Below are positions 35,062 to 43,015 of a stretch of DNA of 64,000 nucleotides, one piece after another. Positions within the stretch are counted from its first letter, which is position 1. Each line of letters begins with the position of its first letter. The position numbers and the translations under genes are program-made. The notes beneath the pieces are model-generated. The model did no database searches. It had not been told where the DNA came from and saw only the letters and a program-made list of their open reading frames with translations. The stretch comes from Neoroseomonas lacus (GTDB lineage: Bacteria > Pseudomonadota > Alphaproteobacteria > Acetobacterales > Acetobacteraceae): the NCBI RefSeq assembly GCF_014644535.1, contig NZ_BMKW01000003.1, positions 62,001 through 126,000 on the forward strand, given 5' to 3'.

Positions 35062-36036
35062 ATGGACCTTCGCCAGCTGCGCACCTTCCGCGAAATCGCC
35101 GAGGCCGGCTCCCTGAGCCGCGCCGCCGACCGTCTGCGGATCGCCCAGCCCGCCTTGTCCCGGCAGGTCCGCCTGCTGGAAACCGAAGCCGGCCTCGCCC
35201 TGTTCACCCGCCACGGCCGTGGCATGGCACTGACCGAGGCCGGCCGCGAATTGCTCGCCCGCGTCGTCGGCCCGATGCGCCAACTCGAACAGGCGGTGCA
35301 GGAGGTCCGGGCGCTCGCCGGCAGCATCGCCGGCCAGGTCGCACTCGGCATGATGCCGACGGTCGCCGCCGTGCTCGCCGGCCCGTTGTCGCGCCGCGTG
35401 GCGCAGCGTTACCCGGACGTCTCGCTCAGAGTGGTTGAAGGCTATACCGGCCACCTCATCGAATGGGTCCAGCGCGGCGCCACCGATGCCACGCTGCTGT
35501 ATGGCCGCGCGACGGATTACCACCTGCCGGTGCGCGACCTGTTCGTCGAAGGCCTGGTGCTCGCCGGCCCCTCCGGCAGCGGGCTGTCGCCGACGGCGCC
35601 GGTGACGCTGGCCGCCGCCGCCCGCCACCCGCTGGTGCTGCCCAGCCGGCCCCATGGGCTGCGGGCCATCGTCGATGCCGCCGCCGCCCGCGCCCGCGTC
35701 ACGCTGAACCTGCGGCATGAGGCGGACTCCTTCCTCGTGTTGAAGGACTTGGTGGAATGCGGCCTCGGCTTCGCCATCCTGCCGCGCTCGGCCATCCGGC
35801 GCGAGGAAGCGGAAGGCCGCATGACCGTCGCCCCCCTGCTGCGGCCGGTGATCCGCCGCCACGTCGTGCTCGCCCTGCCGCCCGACCGCACGCCGGGGCG
35901 GGCCACGGAAGCGGTGCTCGCCCTGCTGGCGGAGGAGGTCGCGGCGCGGGCCTCGGAAGGCGACTGGCAGGTGAGCGCGGCATCCGGCGGGGCGGCGGGG
36001 ATGGCCATTGCGTCGCCCGCCGAACACAAAGCTTGA
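35062..36036 (+). CDS. LysR-family transcriptional regulator
   Basis: 324 residues. The N-terminal winged helix-turn-helix reads MDLRQLRTFREIAEAGSLSRAADRLRIAQPALSRQVRLLE (residues 1-40), then a linker helix and a periplasmic-binding-like effector domain. It is divergent from the split ThDP decarboxylase/acyl-CoA dehydrogenase/CoA transferase operon and flanked by a perfect inverted-repeat operator, so it most likely activates that operon in response to a pathway metabolite. ATG at 35062 was used; a GTG three codons upstream is also possible. Confidence 0.93.
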   Translation: MDLRQLRTFREIAEAGSLSRAADRLRIAQPALSRQVRLLETEAGLALFTRHGRGMALTEAGRELLARVVGPMRQLEQAVQEVRALAGSIAGQVALGMMPTVAAVLAGPLSRRVAQRYPDVSLRVVEGYTGHLIEWVQRGATDATLLYGRATDYHLPVRDLFVEGLVLAGPSGSGLSPTAPVTLAAAARHPLVLPSRPHGLRAIVDAAAARARVTLNLRHEADSFLVLKDLVECGLGFAILPRSAIRREEAEGRMTVAPLLRPVIRRHVVLALPPDRTPGRATEAVLALLAEEVAARASEGDWQVSAASGGAAGMAIASPAEHKA

Positions 36037-36062
36037 ATGCGGCGAAACAGCTGCGCTAGATT
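36033..36062 (+). promoter_or_regulatory. Sigma-70-like promoter with a dyad around the following start codon
   Basis: TTGAAT (36033-36038) and TAGATT (36057-36062) are 18 nt apart, predicting a transcription start at about 36068-36070, at the ATG of the next gene. A 6-bp dyad, TTCTAC-CATGA-GTAGAA (36063-36079), surrounds that ATG. Confidence 0.5.
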
Positions 36063-36069
36063 TTCTACC

Positions 36070-36411
36070 ATGAGTAGAATATTCGCTCTCACGGCGCTCC
36101 TGCCGCTGCTCGCCTCGCCGGCGCTGGCGCAGACGCGCAGCCTCGTGGTGCCGCCCGGCAGCGCCGTCGTCATCGCCCCGCGCGGCGAACCGGCGCCGCG
36201 CACCCACCTGGCGCCGCCGCCGCGCCCGCAGCAGCAGCGCATGGTCATGGTCGCCCCCAGCGGCGAGACGCTCTCCGGCCCCACCGCCTGGGCCGCGGCC
36301 GGCATGGCGGCGGCAGCCGTCGCCGCTGTGCTCTTCGCCGGCGGCGCGGGCGGCGGTGGCAGCGGCGGCGGGTCCGCCACCGCCAGCGCGAGCGCCACCG
36401 TCCGCCGCTGA
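36070..36411 (+). CDS. Small secreted Gly/Ala/Pro-rich protein
   Basis: 113 residues. A signal peptide (MSRIFALTALLPLLASPALAQ) is followed by a Pro/Arg-rich stretch and a hydrophobic segment (AAGMAAAAVAAVLFAGGAGGG), then a Gly/Ser/Ala tail. No family recognised. It could be a small envelope protein. The ATG at 36070 lies where the predicted transcription start falls, so the mRNA may have no leader, and a 17-nt dyad overlaps the start codon. A longer frame from 36037 adds 11 residues without a signal peptide, so the ATG at 36070 is better supported. Confidence 0.6.
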   Translation: MSRIFALTALLPLLASPALAQTRSLVVPPGSAVVIAPRGEPAPRTHLAPPPRPQQQRMVMVAPSGETLSGPTAWAAAGMAAAAVAAVLFAGGAGGGGSGGGSATASASATVRR

Positions 36412-36489
36412 CCGGCGTTGCCGGGCCTCTTGCGCGCCGGCGAACGCCCGGCCAGGGTCGCCCCCGACCTAAATCGGGAGACCCCTGCG

Positions 36490-37458
36490 ATGCTGCCGCC
36501 GAGCGACCAACTGACCGTCTGTTTCGCCCATGTCGCCTATCGCTTCGGGGACCGCTTCGCACCGCGCAACACCGGCATCCGCTTCATCGAGGCCCGCTCG
36601 CGCGAGGAACTCGACGCCACCATCGCCCAGGCCGACGTGCTGGTCTGCTCCGGCATGTGGCGCAACGACCTGCCGAAGATCGCCCCGAAGCTGCGATTCG
36701 TGCAGTCCTGCTCCGCCGGCACCGACCAGTATGACCGCGACGTGCTCAAGGCGGCCGGCATCCGCCTCGCCAGCGGCCAGGGCATCAACGCGAATGCCGT
36801 CAGCGAACACGCCATCGCCCTGATGCTGGCCCTGCTGCGCCGCATCCCCGAGGCGCGCGACAACCAGGCCAAGCGCGTGTGGCGCGGCATGCAGGGCGAC
36901 TTCGCCAAGCGCGAGGACGAGGCCGGCGGCAAGACCGCGGTCGTCGTCGGGCTGGGCCGCATCGGCGGGCGCATCGCGCGGCTGTGCAAGGCCTTCGGCA
37001 TGAAGGTCATCGGCGTCCGCCAGAACGTCGCCGGTGGCGCTGAAGGCGCGGACGAGGTGCATTCCTTCCGCGACCTCGCCACCGTCCTGCCGCGCGCCGA
37101 CTTCCTGATCCTCGCCTGCCCGCTGACCGACGAGACGCGCGGCCTGGTGAACGCCGCCGCCCTCGCGGCGATGAAACCCACTGCGCAGATCATCAACGTC
37201 GCGCGCGGCCGTGTCATCGACGAACCGGCGCTGATCGCCACGCTGCAGGCCGGCGGCATCGTCGGCGCCGCGCTCGACGTGACCGCCGATGAACCACTAC
37301 CGGCCGACAGCCCGCTCTGGGCCATGCCCAACGTGCTGGTCACGCCCCACACGGGCGGCGAGACGCATATGTACGAGGACAATGTGCTCGACTTCATGGT
37401 CGAGAACGTCGGCCGGCTGCAGCGCGGCGAGACCGCCCTGGTCAACCAGATCGTCTGA
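36490..37458 (+). CDS. D-2-hydroxyacid dehydrogenase family protein (second)
   Basis: 322 residues. The Rossmann motif reads VVGLGRIGGRIARLCKAFGM, followed by NVARGRVIDEPALIATL, catalytic Glu in TADEPLPADSPLWAMPNV and catalytic His in TPHTGGETHMYEDN. The Arg catalytic element is in CSAGTDQYD context. It differs clearly from the copy near 18.4 kb. It is 14 nt upstream of the M20 peptidase gene on the same strand, so the pair likely acts in one pathway; the substrate is unknown. Confidence 0.88.
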   Translation: MLPPSDQLTVCFAHVAYRFGDRFAPRNTGIRFIEARSREELDATIAQADVLVCSGMWRNDLPKIAPKLRFVQSCSAGTDQYDRDVLKAAGIRLASGQGINANAVSEHAIALMLALLRRIPEARDNQAKRVWRGMQGDFAKREDEAGGKTAVVVGLGRIGGRIARLCKAFGMKVIGVRQNVAGGAEGADEVHSFRDLATVLPRADFLILACPLTDETRGLVNAAALAAMKPTAQIINVARGRVIDEPALIATLQAGGIVGAALDVTADEPLPADSPLWAMPNVLVTPHTGGETHMYEDNVLDFMVENVGRLQRGETALVNQIV

Positions 37459-37472
37459 AGGAGGACCGCATC

Positions 37473-38861
37473 ATGGCCACCCGCGAAGGCGCCCTCGCGC
37501 GCGCCGCCACCTTCTTCGACGATGGCGGCTTCAAGTCGCTGCTCTCCGACCTCGTCGCCATCCCCTCCACCGCGCAGGAGGAAGGCCGCGAGGCCGACCT
37601 CGACCGCTATCTGAACGGTGCGATCCGCCCCTGGCTGGAACGGCTCGGCTTCACCGTACAGGTCCGCCCCAACCCGCGCGAGGGCTTCGGCCCCATCCTG
37701 ACCGGCATCCGCATCGAGGACGCCGCGCGCCCCACCGTGCTGCTCTACGGCCACGGCGACACCGTGCGCGGGCTTGAGGACCAGTGGCGCGCCGGTCTCG
37801 AACCCTGGAAGCTCATCGAGGAAGGCGACCGCTGGTACGGCCGCGGCACCGCCGACAACAAGGGCCAGCACGCGCTCAACATCGCCGCCCTTGAAGCCGT
37901 CATCGCGGAGCGCGGCGGCAAGCTCGGCTTCAACGTCAAGGTCGTGCTGGAAATGGCCGAGGAGCGCGGCTCCACCGGCCTGCGCGAGTTCATCGCCGCC
38001 AATGCCAAGGAACTCGCCGCCGACGTGCTGATCGCCAGTGACGGCCCCCGCGTCGAACCCGAAATCCCGACCATCGCCACCGGCACCCGCGGCACCTTCC
38101 ATTTCGACCTAGTGCTGAAACTGCGCCCCGGCGGCGTCCATTCCGGCCATTGGGGCGGGCTGACGCGGGACCCGGCGATCCTTCTCGCCCATGCGCTGAC
38201 CACAATGATGGACCGCAACGGCAAGGTGCTGGTGCGCGGCATCCTGCCGAAGGACCTGTCGAACTCGGTGCGCGCGGTGCTCGATGGCTGCCCGGTCGGT
38301 GGCGGCGACGGTGCCGCGACGATCGACGAAGGCTGGGGCGAACCAGGCCTTACCAGCGCCGAAAAGATCTACGGCTGGAACAGCCTGATCGTGTTGGCGA
38401 TGATCTCCGGCCGCCCGGAAAACCCGGTCAACGCCGTCGCCCCCGACGCGCGCGCCCATATGCAGGTCCGCTACACGGTCGACAGCGACCCCTCGACCTT
38501 CGGCGCCGCGGTACGGGCGCATCTCGACGCCCATGGCTTCCAGGACATCGCGGTGGAGAATGCCGGGCTGCGCATGCCGGCCTCCCGCACCGACCCCGAC
38601 CACCCCTGGGTGCGCTGGGCGCAGGCCTCGATGGCGAAGTCGCTGGGCAAGAAGGTACAGATCATCCCGAATTCATCGGGCGGCCTGCCGGGCGATGTCT
38701 TCGTCGACCATCTGCATGTACCGCTGGTCTGGGTGCCGCATTCATACAATGGCTGCAAGCAGCACGGACCGGATGAACACTACCTGATCGCACCGGCGCG
38801 CGAAGGCATCCTGGCTTTTGCTGGAATGTGGTGGGATCTGGGCGAGGCGGGCACACCTTGA
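37473..38861 (+). CDS. M20-family metallopeptidase
   Basis: 462 residues. Metal ligands: His in LLYGHGDTV, Asp in WYGRGTADNKGQ (bridging Asp), Glu-Glu in VVLEMAEERGSTG, and late residues in VWVPHSYNGCKQHGPDEHY. The first metal motif is GHGD rather than the GHxDVV form. M20 enzymes of this group cleave dipeptides or acyl-amino acids. An Rossmann-type 2-hydroxyacid dehydrogenase precedes it by 14 nt, suggesting joint use of an amide-linked hydroxyacid (inference). Confidence 0.87.
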   Translation: MATREGALARAATFFDDGGFKSLLSDLVAIPSTAQEEGREADLDRYLNGAIRPWLERLGFTVQVRPNPREGFGPILTGIRIEDAARPTVLLYGHGDTVRGLEDQWRAGLEPWKLIEEGDRWYGRGTADNKGQHALNIAALEAVIAERGGKLGFNVKVVLEMAEERGSTGLREFIAANAKELAADVLIASDGPRVEPEIPTIATGTRGTFHFDLVLKLRPGGVHSGHWGGLTRDPAILLAHALTTMMDRNGKVLVRGILPKDLSNSVRAVLDGCPVGGGDGAATIDEGWGEPGLTSAEKIYGWNSLIVLAMISGRPENPVNAVAPDARAHMQVRYTVDSDPSTFGAAVRAHLDAHGFQDIAVENAGLRMPASRTDPDHPWVRWAQASMAKSLGKKVQIIPNSSGGLPGDVFVDHLHVPLVWVPHSYNGCKQHGPDEHYLIAPAREGILAFAGMWWDLGEAGTP

Positions 38862-38977
38862 CCATCGTTGGGTTACCATTCCTCACTCTGTCAAGCGATC
38901 ACCGCAATGCCGGCGTTACACGAAGGGTCCAGTTTCCTCACAGCGGCGTAAGGTCGCCGACAGAAGGGATTGAGACC

Positions 38978-39586
38978 ATGCGGAAGACAACGATTGCGGC
39001 ACTGAGTGCCATGCTCCTGGCCGGCAGCGTCGGCCTTGCCGTGGCGCAGCCCGCGCCGGGCGGCCCGCCGCCGGGCGGTCCTGGCGGCGGTCCCGGCTGG
39101 CAGCACGGGCCTGGCCCGCATCACGGCCGGGGCGGCGCCGGCGGCTTCCTGATGGGCGAGGCCTTCGCCCGTGCCGATACCAACAACGACGGCAAGGTCA
39201 CCCGTGACGAAGCCCAGGCCTATGTCCAGGCCCGCTTCGTCGAGATCGATGCCAACAAGGACGGCGGCGTCACCATCGAGGAGTTCCGCGCCTACATGGA
39301 CGCGCAGCGCCCCGAAGGCCGTCGCGGCCCGCCCGAGCGGGTGGCGGCGCGGATGCAGGAGCGCGGTGCGACGATGTTCCGCTTCATCGACGCCAATCTC
39401 GACGGCAAGGTCACGATGGATGAGCTGACGCCGATGTTCCAGGCGGCCTTCCGCGCCGCTGACCAGAACAGCGACAGTGCCCTGTCGCGCGACGAGGTCA
39501 TGATGCAGGGCCCCGGCGGCCGCCGCGGCGGTCCGGGCGCGCCCGGCCAGCCGGGTGCCCCCGCCGCCCCGGCGCAGCCTCGCTGA
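38978..39586 (+). CDS. EF-hand domain protein, secreted, Gly/Pro-rich
   Basis: 202 residues. A signal peptide (residues 1-24, ending AVAQ) is followed by a Gly/Pro/His-rich stretch and four EF-hand loops: residues 67-78 (DTNNDGKVTRDE), 91-102 (DANKDGGVTIEE), 138-149 (DANLDGKVTMDE) and 162-173 (DQNSDSALSRDE). The fourth has Ser for the usual Gly and looks weak. The C-terminal end is again Gly/Pro/Ala-rich. Likely a periplasmic calcium-binding protein. Bacterial homologues are common in Acetobacteraceae, with roles unknown. ATG at 38978 is set by the signal peptide. Confidence 0.82.
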   Translation: MRKTTIAALSAMLLAGSVGLAVAQPAPGGPPPGGPGGGPGWQHGPGPHHGRGGAGGFLMGEAFARADTNNDGKVTRDEAQAYVQARFVEIDANKDGGVTIEEFRAYMDAQRPEGRRGPPERVAARMQERGATMFRFIDANLDGKVTMDELTPMFQAAFRAADQNSDSALSRDEVMMQGPGGRRGGPGAPGQPGAPAAPAQPR

Positions 39587-39673
39587 CGCCATGACCGGCG
39601 CCGCCGCGGTCTCTGCCGCGGCGGCGTCGCCTTGCCTGCTGCATCGCAGCGCCGGCGTGCTATTCCGTGGCGG

Positions 39674-40465
39674 ATGACGACAGCCGCACTCCCGCCCGCC
39701 GCCGGGCGCCGACTGGTCTTCCTGCACGTGGCCAAGACCGGCGGAACCACGCTCGACCACCATTTCGCCAAGGCCTTTGCGCCTGATGAGATCTGCCCGC
39801 GGAACATTGATCTCCATCAGCTGCCGCCCGACGACCTCGCCCGCTACCGCTATTTCTCGGGCCATTTCGTCTATGACCAGCTACGCCTCATCCCGGGCCC
39901 GATCTTCACCGTCACGGTCCTGCGCAATCCGGCCGAGCGGGTGATCTCCAACTACTACTTCCTCAAGCGGCACACGCCGCAGCATCTCGCATCCCACCCG
40001 ATACCGGCGGCCGACATCGCCCGGCGATGCCCGGACCTGCTCACCTTCCTGCGGCGGCCGGAGCTCGAGATCCGCTTTCTCATCGAGAACACCATGGCGC
40101 GCCAACTGGCCGGGATCGTGCACGTCGTCGAGGGCGGCGGTTATGTCTATAGAGCGGCCGGGCGGGGCATCCCGATGTCGGAGCTCGAGATCATGCACCG
40201 CGCCACCGGCGCCCTCCTGGCGATCGACGTGGTCGGCTTCACGCATGACCTGGCGTCGGTCTATGCCCGTGTGGCGCTGGCCTTCGGCATGCCGCAGCAG
40301 ATCGAACTCGCCCGGCTCAACACGCGCAGCGAAACCTCGGCGAGCCTCGAACCCGTGGCCGATGAGCCGGTGACCGAGGAGGCGCGCCGCGAGCTGAGCC
40401 GGCTGACCAACCTCGACCGCAGCCTCTACCAGTTGGCGCGCGCGCATGTGGCGATGCGCCGATAG
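39674..40465 (+). CDS. Sulfotransferase family protein (Sulfotransfer_2 type)
   Basis: 263 residues. The 5'-phosphosulfate-binding loop reads FLHVAKTGGTTL (Lys21 to Thr25), and the 3'-phosphate-binding stretch LRNPAERVISNYYF lies near residues 83-96. Both are hallmarks of the Sulfotransfer_2 fold that transfers sulfate from PAPS to sugars or lipids. The gene stands alone with no PAPS synthesis or glycan genes beside it. Substrate cannot be inferred. It could modify the surface polysaccharide encoded at 1-6.8 kb, but that is a guess. Confidence 0.8.
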   Translation: MTTAALPPAAGRRLVFLHVAKTGGTTLDHHFAKAFAPDEICPRNIDLHQLPPDDLARYRYFSGHFVYDQLRLIPGPIFTVTVLRNPAERVISNYYFLKRHTPQHLASHPIPAADIARRCPDLLTFLRRPELEIRFLIENTMARQLAGIVHVVEGGGYVYRAAGRGIPMSELEIMHRATGALLAIDVVGFTHDLASVYARVALAFGMPQQIELARLNTRSETSASLEPVADEPVTEEARRELSRLTNLDRSLYQLARAHVAMRR

Positions 40466-40622
40466 AGTGGATCGCGTTCGGACGGAATGAGCCGCTCGTC
40501 CGCGAAGGCCTGCGGCAGGCGGCGTCAAGGCATGCGGACGCGGCATGCTCCAGCCCGGCATTGACCACCCCGGCACCGCCGCGCAGTTTCCCAGCCGGGA
40601 AACGCAGCGAGGGACGCGCCAG

Positions 40623-41789
40623 GTGCAATTTTCACTGACCGAGGATCAGGAAGAACTCCGCACCCAGGTGCTGCGTCTGTGCGAGCGGTTTGACGACGCC
40701 TATTGGCTCGCCCGCGACCGTGACGCCGTCTTCCCGCACGACTTCCACGCCGCCATGGCCGAGGGCGGTTGGCTCGGCATCGCCATGCCCGAGGAATATG
40801 GCGGCGGCGGCCTCGGCATGATGGAAGCGACCATCATGATGCGCGCGGTCGCCGAATCCGGCGCCTGCATGACCGGCGCCTCCTCGATCCACATGAACAT
40901 CTTTGGCCTGAACCCGGTCGTCGTCTTCGGCACGCAGGCGCAGAAGCGGCGCTTCCTGCCGCCGCTCATCGCGGGCCGCGAGAAGGCCTGTTTCGGCGTC
41001 ACCGAACCCAATGCCGGCCTCAACACGACCGAACTGAAAACCCGAGCCGAAAAGCACCGCGACCGCTACGTGGTGAGCGGCCAGAAGATCTGGATCTCGA
41101 CCGCGCAGGTGGCCGACCGCATCCTGCTGCTGGCGCGCACCACGCCGCTCGACCAGGTGAAGCGCAAGACCGACGGGCTGACGCTGTTCTACACCGCGCT
41201 CGACCGGACCAAGGTCGAGGTGCGGCTGATCGAGAAGATGGGCCGCCACGCCGTCGATTCGAACATGCTGTTCTTCGACGGCCTCGAAATCCCCGAGGAA
41301 GACCGCATCGGCGAGGAAGGCCAGGGCTTCCGCCAGATCCTCCACGGCATGAACCCCGAACGCATGCTGATCGCCGCCGAGGCTGTGGGCATCGGCCATG
41401 CCGCCCTGGCGCGGGCGTCGAACTACGCGAAGGAGCGTGTCGTCTTCGGCCGCCCGATCGGCAGGAACCAGGCGATCCAGCATCCGCTGGCGCGCTGCTG
41501 GGCGAATCTTGAGGCGGCCTGGCTGATGACGATGAAGGCGGCCGCGCTGTACGACGCCCAGAAGGAGTGCGGCGCCGAGGCCAATGCCGCGAAATACCTG
41601 GCCGGCGAGGCCGGCTTCACCGCGGCCGAGACGGCCGTGATGACACATGGCGGCATGGGGTATGCCCAGGAATACCATGTCGAGCGCTACCTGCGCGAAA
41701 GCTTCATCCCGCGCATCGCGCCGGTCAGCCGCGAGTTGATCCTGAGCCACCTCGCCGAACGGGTGCTCGGTCTGCCGAAATCCTACTGA
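40623..41789 (+). CDS. Acyl-CoA dehydrogenase (second copy)
   Basis: 388 residues. FGVTEPNAGLNTTE holds the substrate/FAD contact motif, and THGGMGYAQEYHVERYLRESFIPR is the conserved C-terminal block. It is distinct from the first copy (32481-33647), though the two share length and layout. GTG at 40623 is preferred over the in-frame ATG at 40545, because the extra 26 residues are unlike the family and GAGGGA lies 9 nt before the GTG. The electron acceptor is expected to be ETF. Not linked to a beta-oxidation operon here. Confidence 0.9.
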   Translation: MQFSLTEDQEELRTQVLRLCERFDDAYWLARDRDAVFPHDFHAAMAEGGWLGIAMPEEYGGGGLGMMEATIMMRAVAESGACMTGASSIHMNIFGLNPVVVFGTQAQKRRFLPPLIAGREKACFGVTEPNAGLNTTELKTRAEKHRDRYVVSGQKIWISTAQVADRILLLARTTPLDQVKRKTDGLTLFYTALDRTKVEVRLIEKMGRHAVDSNMLFFDGLEIPEEDRIGEEGQGFRQILHGMNPERMLIAAEAVGIGHAALARASNYAKERVVFGRPIGRNQAIQHPLARCWANLEAAWLMTMKAAALYDAQKECGAEANAAKYLAGEAGFTAAETAVMTHGGMGYAQEYHVERYLRESFIPRIAPVSRELILSHLAERVLGLPKSY

Positions 41790-41804
41790 GCGCAGGTCGG
41801 GGAG

Positions 41805-41825
41805 GTGCGGCGCCGAGCCGCACCG
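41805..41825. terminator. Hairpin between convergent genes
   Basis: GGTGCGGC-GCCGA-GCCGCACC is a perfect 8-bp stem with a 5-nt loop, located between the end of the acyl-CoA dehydrogenase (+) and the end of the papain-like protease gene (-). It may serve both; no U-tract is evident. Confidence 0.55.
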
Positions 41826-41855
41826 CCAAGTAGCATCCCGCCGCGGCGTCCGTGA

Positions 41856-42368
41856 TCAGATCGTCTTGGGCGTGTGGCTGGTCACGTCCTTGCGCAGCAT
41901 GCTGTCGGGGATGTTCCACATGAACAGGCTGTTGAAGGTGGCGATCGGCAGGCGTGAGGTCGGCGCGTTCTCCGGGTCGTGGAAGATCACTTCCTGCGTC
42001 GCTTCATCGACGCCGATCAGGGTGGAGCAGTGCCCATAGGTCGCGCCGTTATGAGTCTTGGTCCAGGAGATCAGTTGCGGGCCGTATTTGGTCAGCAGAT
42101 CCGCCAGCTGGTCGATCGTCCAGGCATTGCCGAGCGGGTAGCCGACCTCGACCAGATGCTCGTTCTTCCGCAGGTTCGTGGAGTCCCCGATCACCTGGTG
42201 GCCCTGCGGCGTCCACAAGGTGGGGTCACCCATCCGAGGGCCGGCCTCGAAATAATACCCGACCATGCAGGCGCTGGCGTACCAGCAGCCGGTCGGGTCG
42301 TCGATGCTGTTGTCCTGCCCGAAGCCGAGCTGGGTGACGAAGGGGACGTCGAGATGGATGCCGGCCAT
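41856..42368 (-). CDS. Papain-like cysteine protease, AvrRpt2-like (C70)
   Basis: 170 residues. Catalytic candidates are Cys28 in DPTGCWYASACM, His113 in YGHCSTLIGVDEA and Asp131 in VIFHDPENAP, the Cys-His-Asp pattern of the AvrRpt2-type papain-like family. No signal peptide or transmembrane segment was found, so a cytosolic protein or one secreted by another route is possible. AvrRpt2 homologues occur in plant pathogens and also in environmental bacteria with unknown roles. It is convergent with the acyl-CoA dehydrogenase, and no chaperone or secretion genes are adjacent. Confidence 0.72.
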   Translation of the reverse strand: MAGIHLDVPFVTQLGFGQDNSIDDPTGCWYASACMVGYYFEAGPRMGDPTLWTPQGHQVIGDSTNLRKNEHLVEVGYPLGNAWTIDQLADLLTKYGPQLISWTKTHNGATYGHCSTLIGVDEATQEVIFHDPENAPTSRLPIATFNSLFMWNIPDSMLRKDVTSHTPKTI

Positions 42369-42496
42369 GGTGCCTCCTGCGGCGGTGCTGCGGCCGAAGG
42401 CGCGATGGGCGTCGTGGGGCAGCGACCTTGGGATGCTTCATAGCATCACCGGTGACGTGGCGGCGTGACGTAGGAGACACGCCGTCCATCCTCCGG

Positions 42497-42840
42497 CCCG
42501 CCCGCGGCCGCCGGAGCAACAGCACGCGGCGCGAATCCAAGCCGTAAGGAGCTGCGGCGCCCGGCGTTTCGGGGATCCACAGCGCGGCGGACAGCCGCGC
42601 CCGGAGCGCACGGCGCCACTGCGCCCAACCCGCCCGCGGCCGCCGGAGCAACAGCACGCGGCGCGAATCCAAGCCGTAAGGAGATGCGGCGCCCGGCGTT
42701 TCGGGGATCCACAGCGCGGCGGACAGCCGCGCCCGGAGCGCACGGCGCGACCGCGCCCAACCCGCCGGCTGCTGCCGAAGCAACAACACATGGCGCGAAG
42801 CCAAGCCGCACGGATGTGCGGCGCCCGGCGTTTGAGGGAT
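42497..42840. repeat. 132-bp tandem repeat, about 2.6 copies
   Basis: Copies start at 42497, 42629 and 42761, with an exact period of 132 bp. Copies 1 and 2 differ at only a few positions (for example GGAGCTG vs GGAGATG, GCCACTGC vs GCGACCGC); copy 3 is partial and more diverged and ends near 42840, 14 bp before the tRNA. 132 is a multiple of three, so a 44-codon frame is preserved. The surrounding 42369-42496 has no gene or clear structure. Origin is unknown. Confidence 0.9.
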
Positions 42841-42853
42841 CAAGAAGAAGAAG

Positions 42854-42928
42854 TGGTGGGCGCGACAGGGATTGAACCTGTGACCCTTCGCGTGTGAAGC
42901 GAATGCTCTACCGCTGAGCTACGCGCCC
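42854..42928 (-). tRNA. tRNA-Val (CAC anticodon)
   Basis: The minus strand folds as a 75-nt tRNA: acceptor GGGCGCG/CGCGCCC, D-arm GCTC-AGCGGTA-GAGC, anticodon arm TTCGC-TTCACAC-GCGAA with anticodon CAC (decodes GUG), T-arm ACAGG-TTCAATC-CCTGT, and an encoded CCA after discriminator A. All stems pair perfectly. Confidence 0.98.
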
Positions 42929-42940
42929 GACCGGGGGGCG

Positions 42941-42969
42941 GACATAGAAGCGGGGGGTGGGGGTGTCAA
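42941..42969 (-). promoter_or_regulatory. Sigma-70 promoter of tRNA-Val
   Basis: Minus strand: -35 TTGACA (42964-42969), 17-nt spacer, -10 TATGTC (42941-42946), start near 42934, a few bases before the mature tRNA 5' end. This is the best consensus promoter in the window. Confidence 0.85.
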
Positions 42970-43015
42970 GCGTCTGCCCCTTGCTTCCGCCCCGACAGGC
43001 GCCAATCTCCTGTGG

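Noticed and set aside
42226-42843. Minus-strand open frame with 44-residue repeats (205 aa)
   Set aside because: It spans a tandem repeat and overlaps the start of the protease gene; the frame is explained by the 132-bp period. No ribosome-binding site or family match. The repeat is reported instead.
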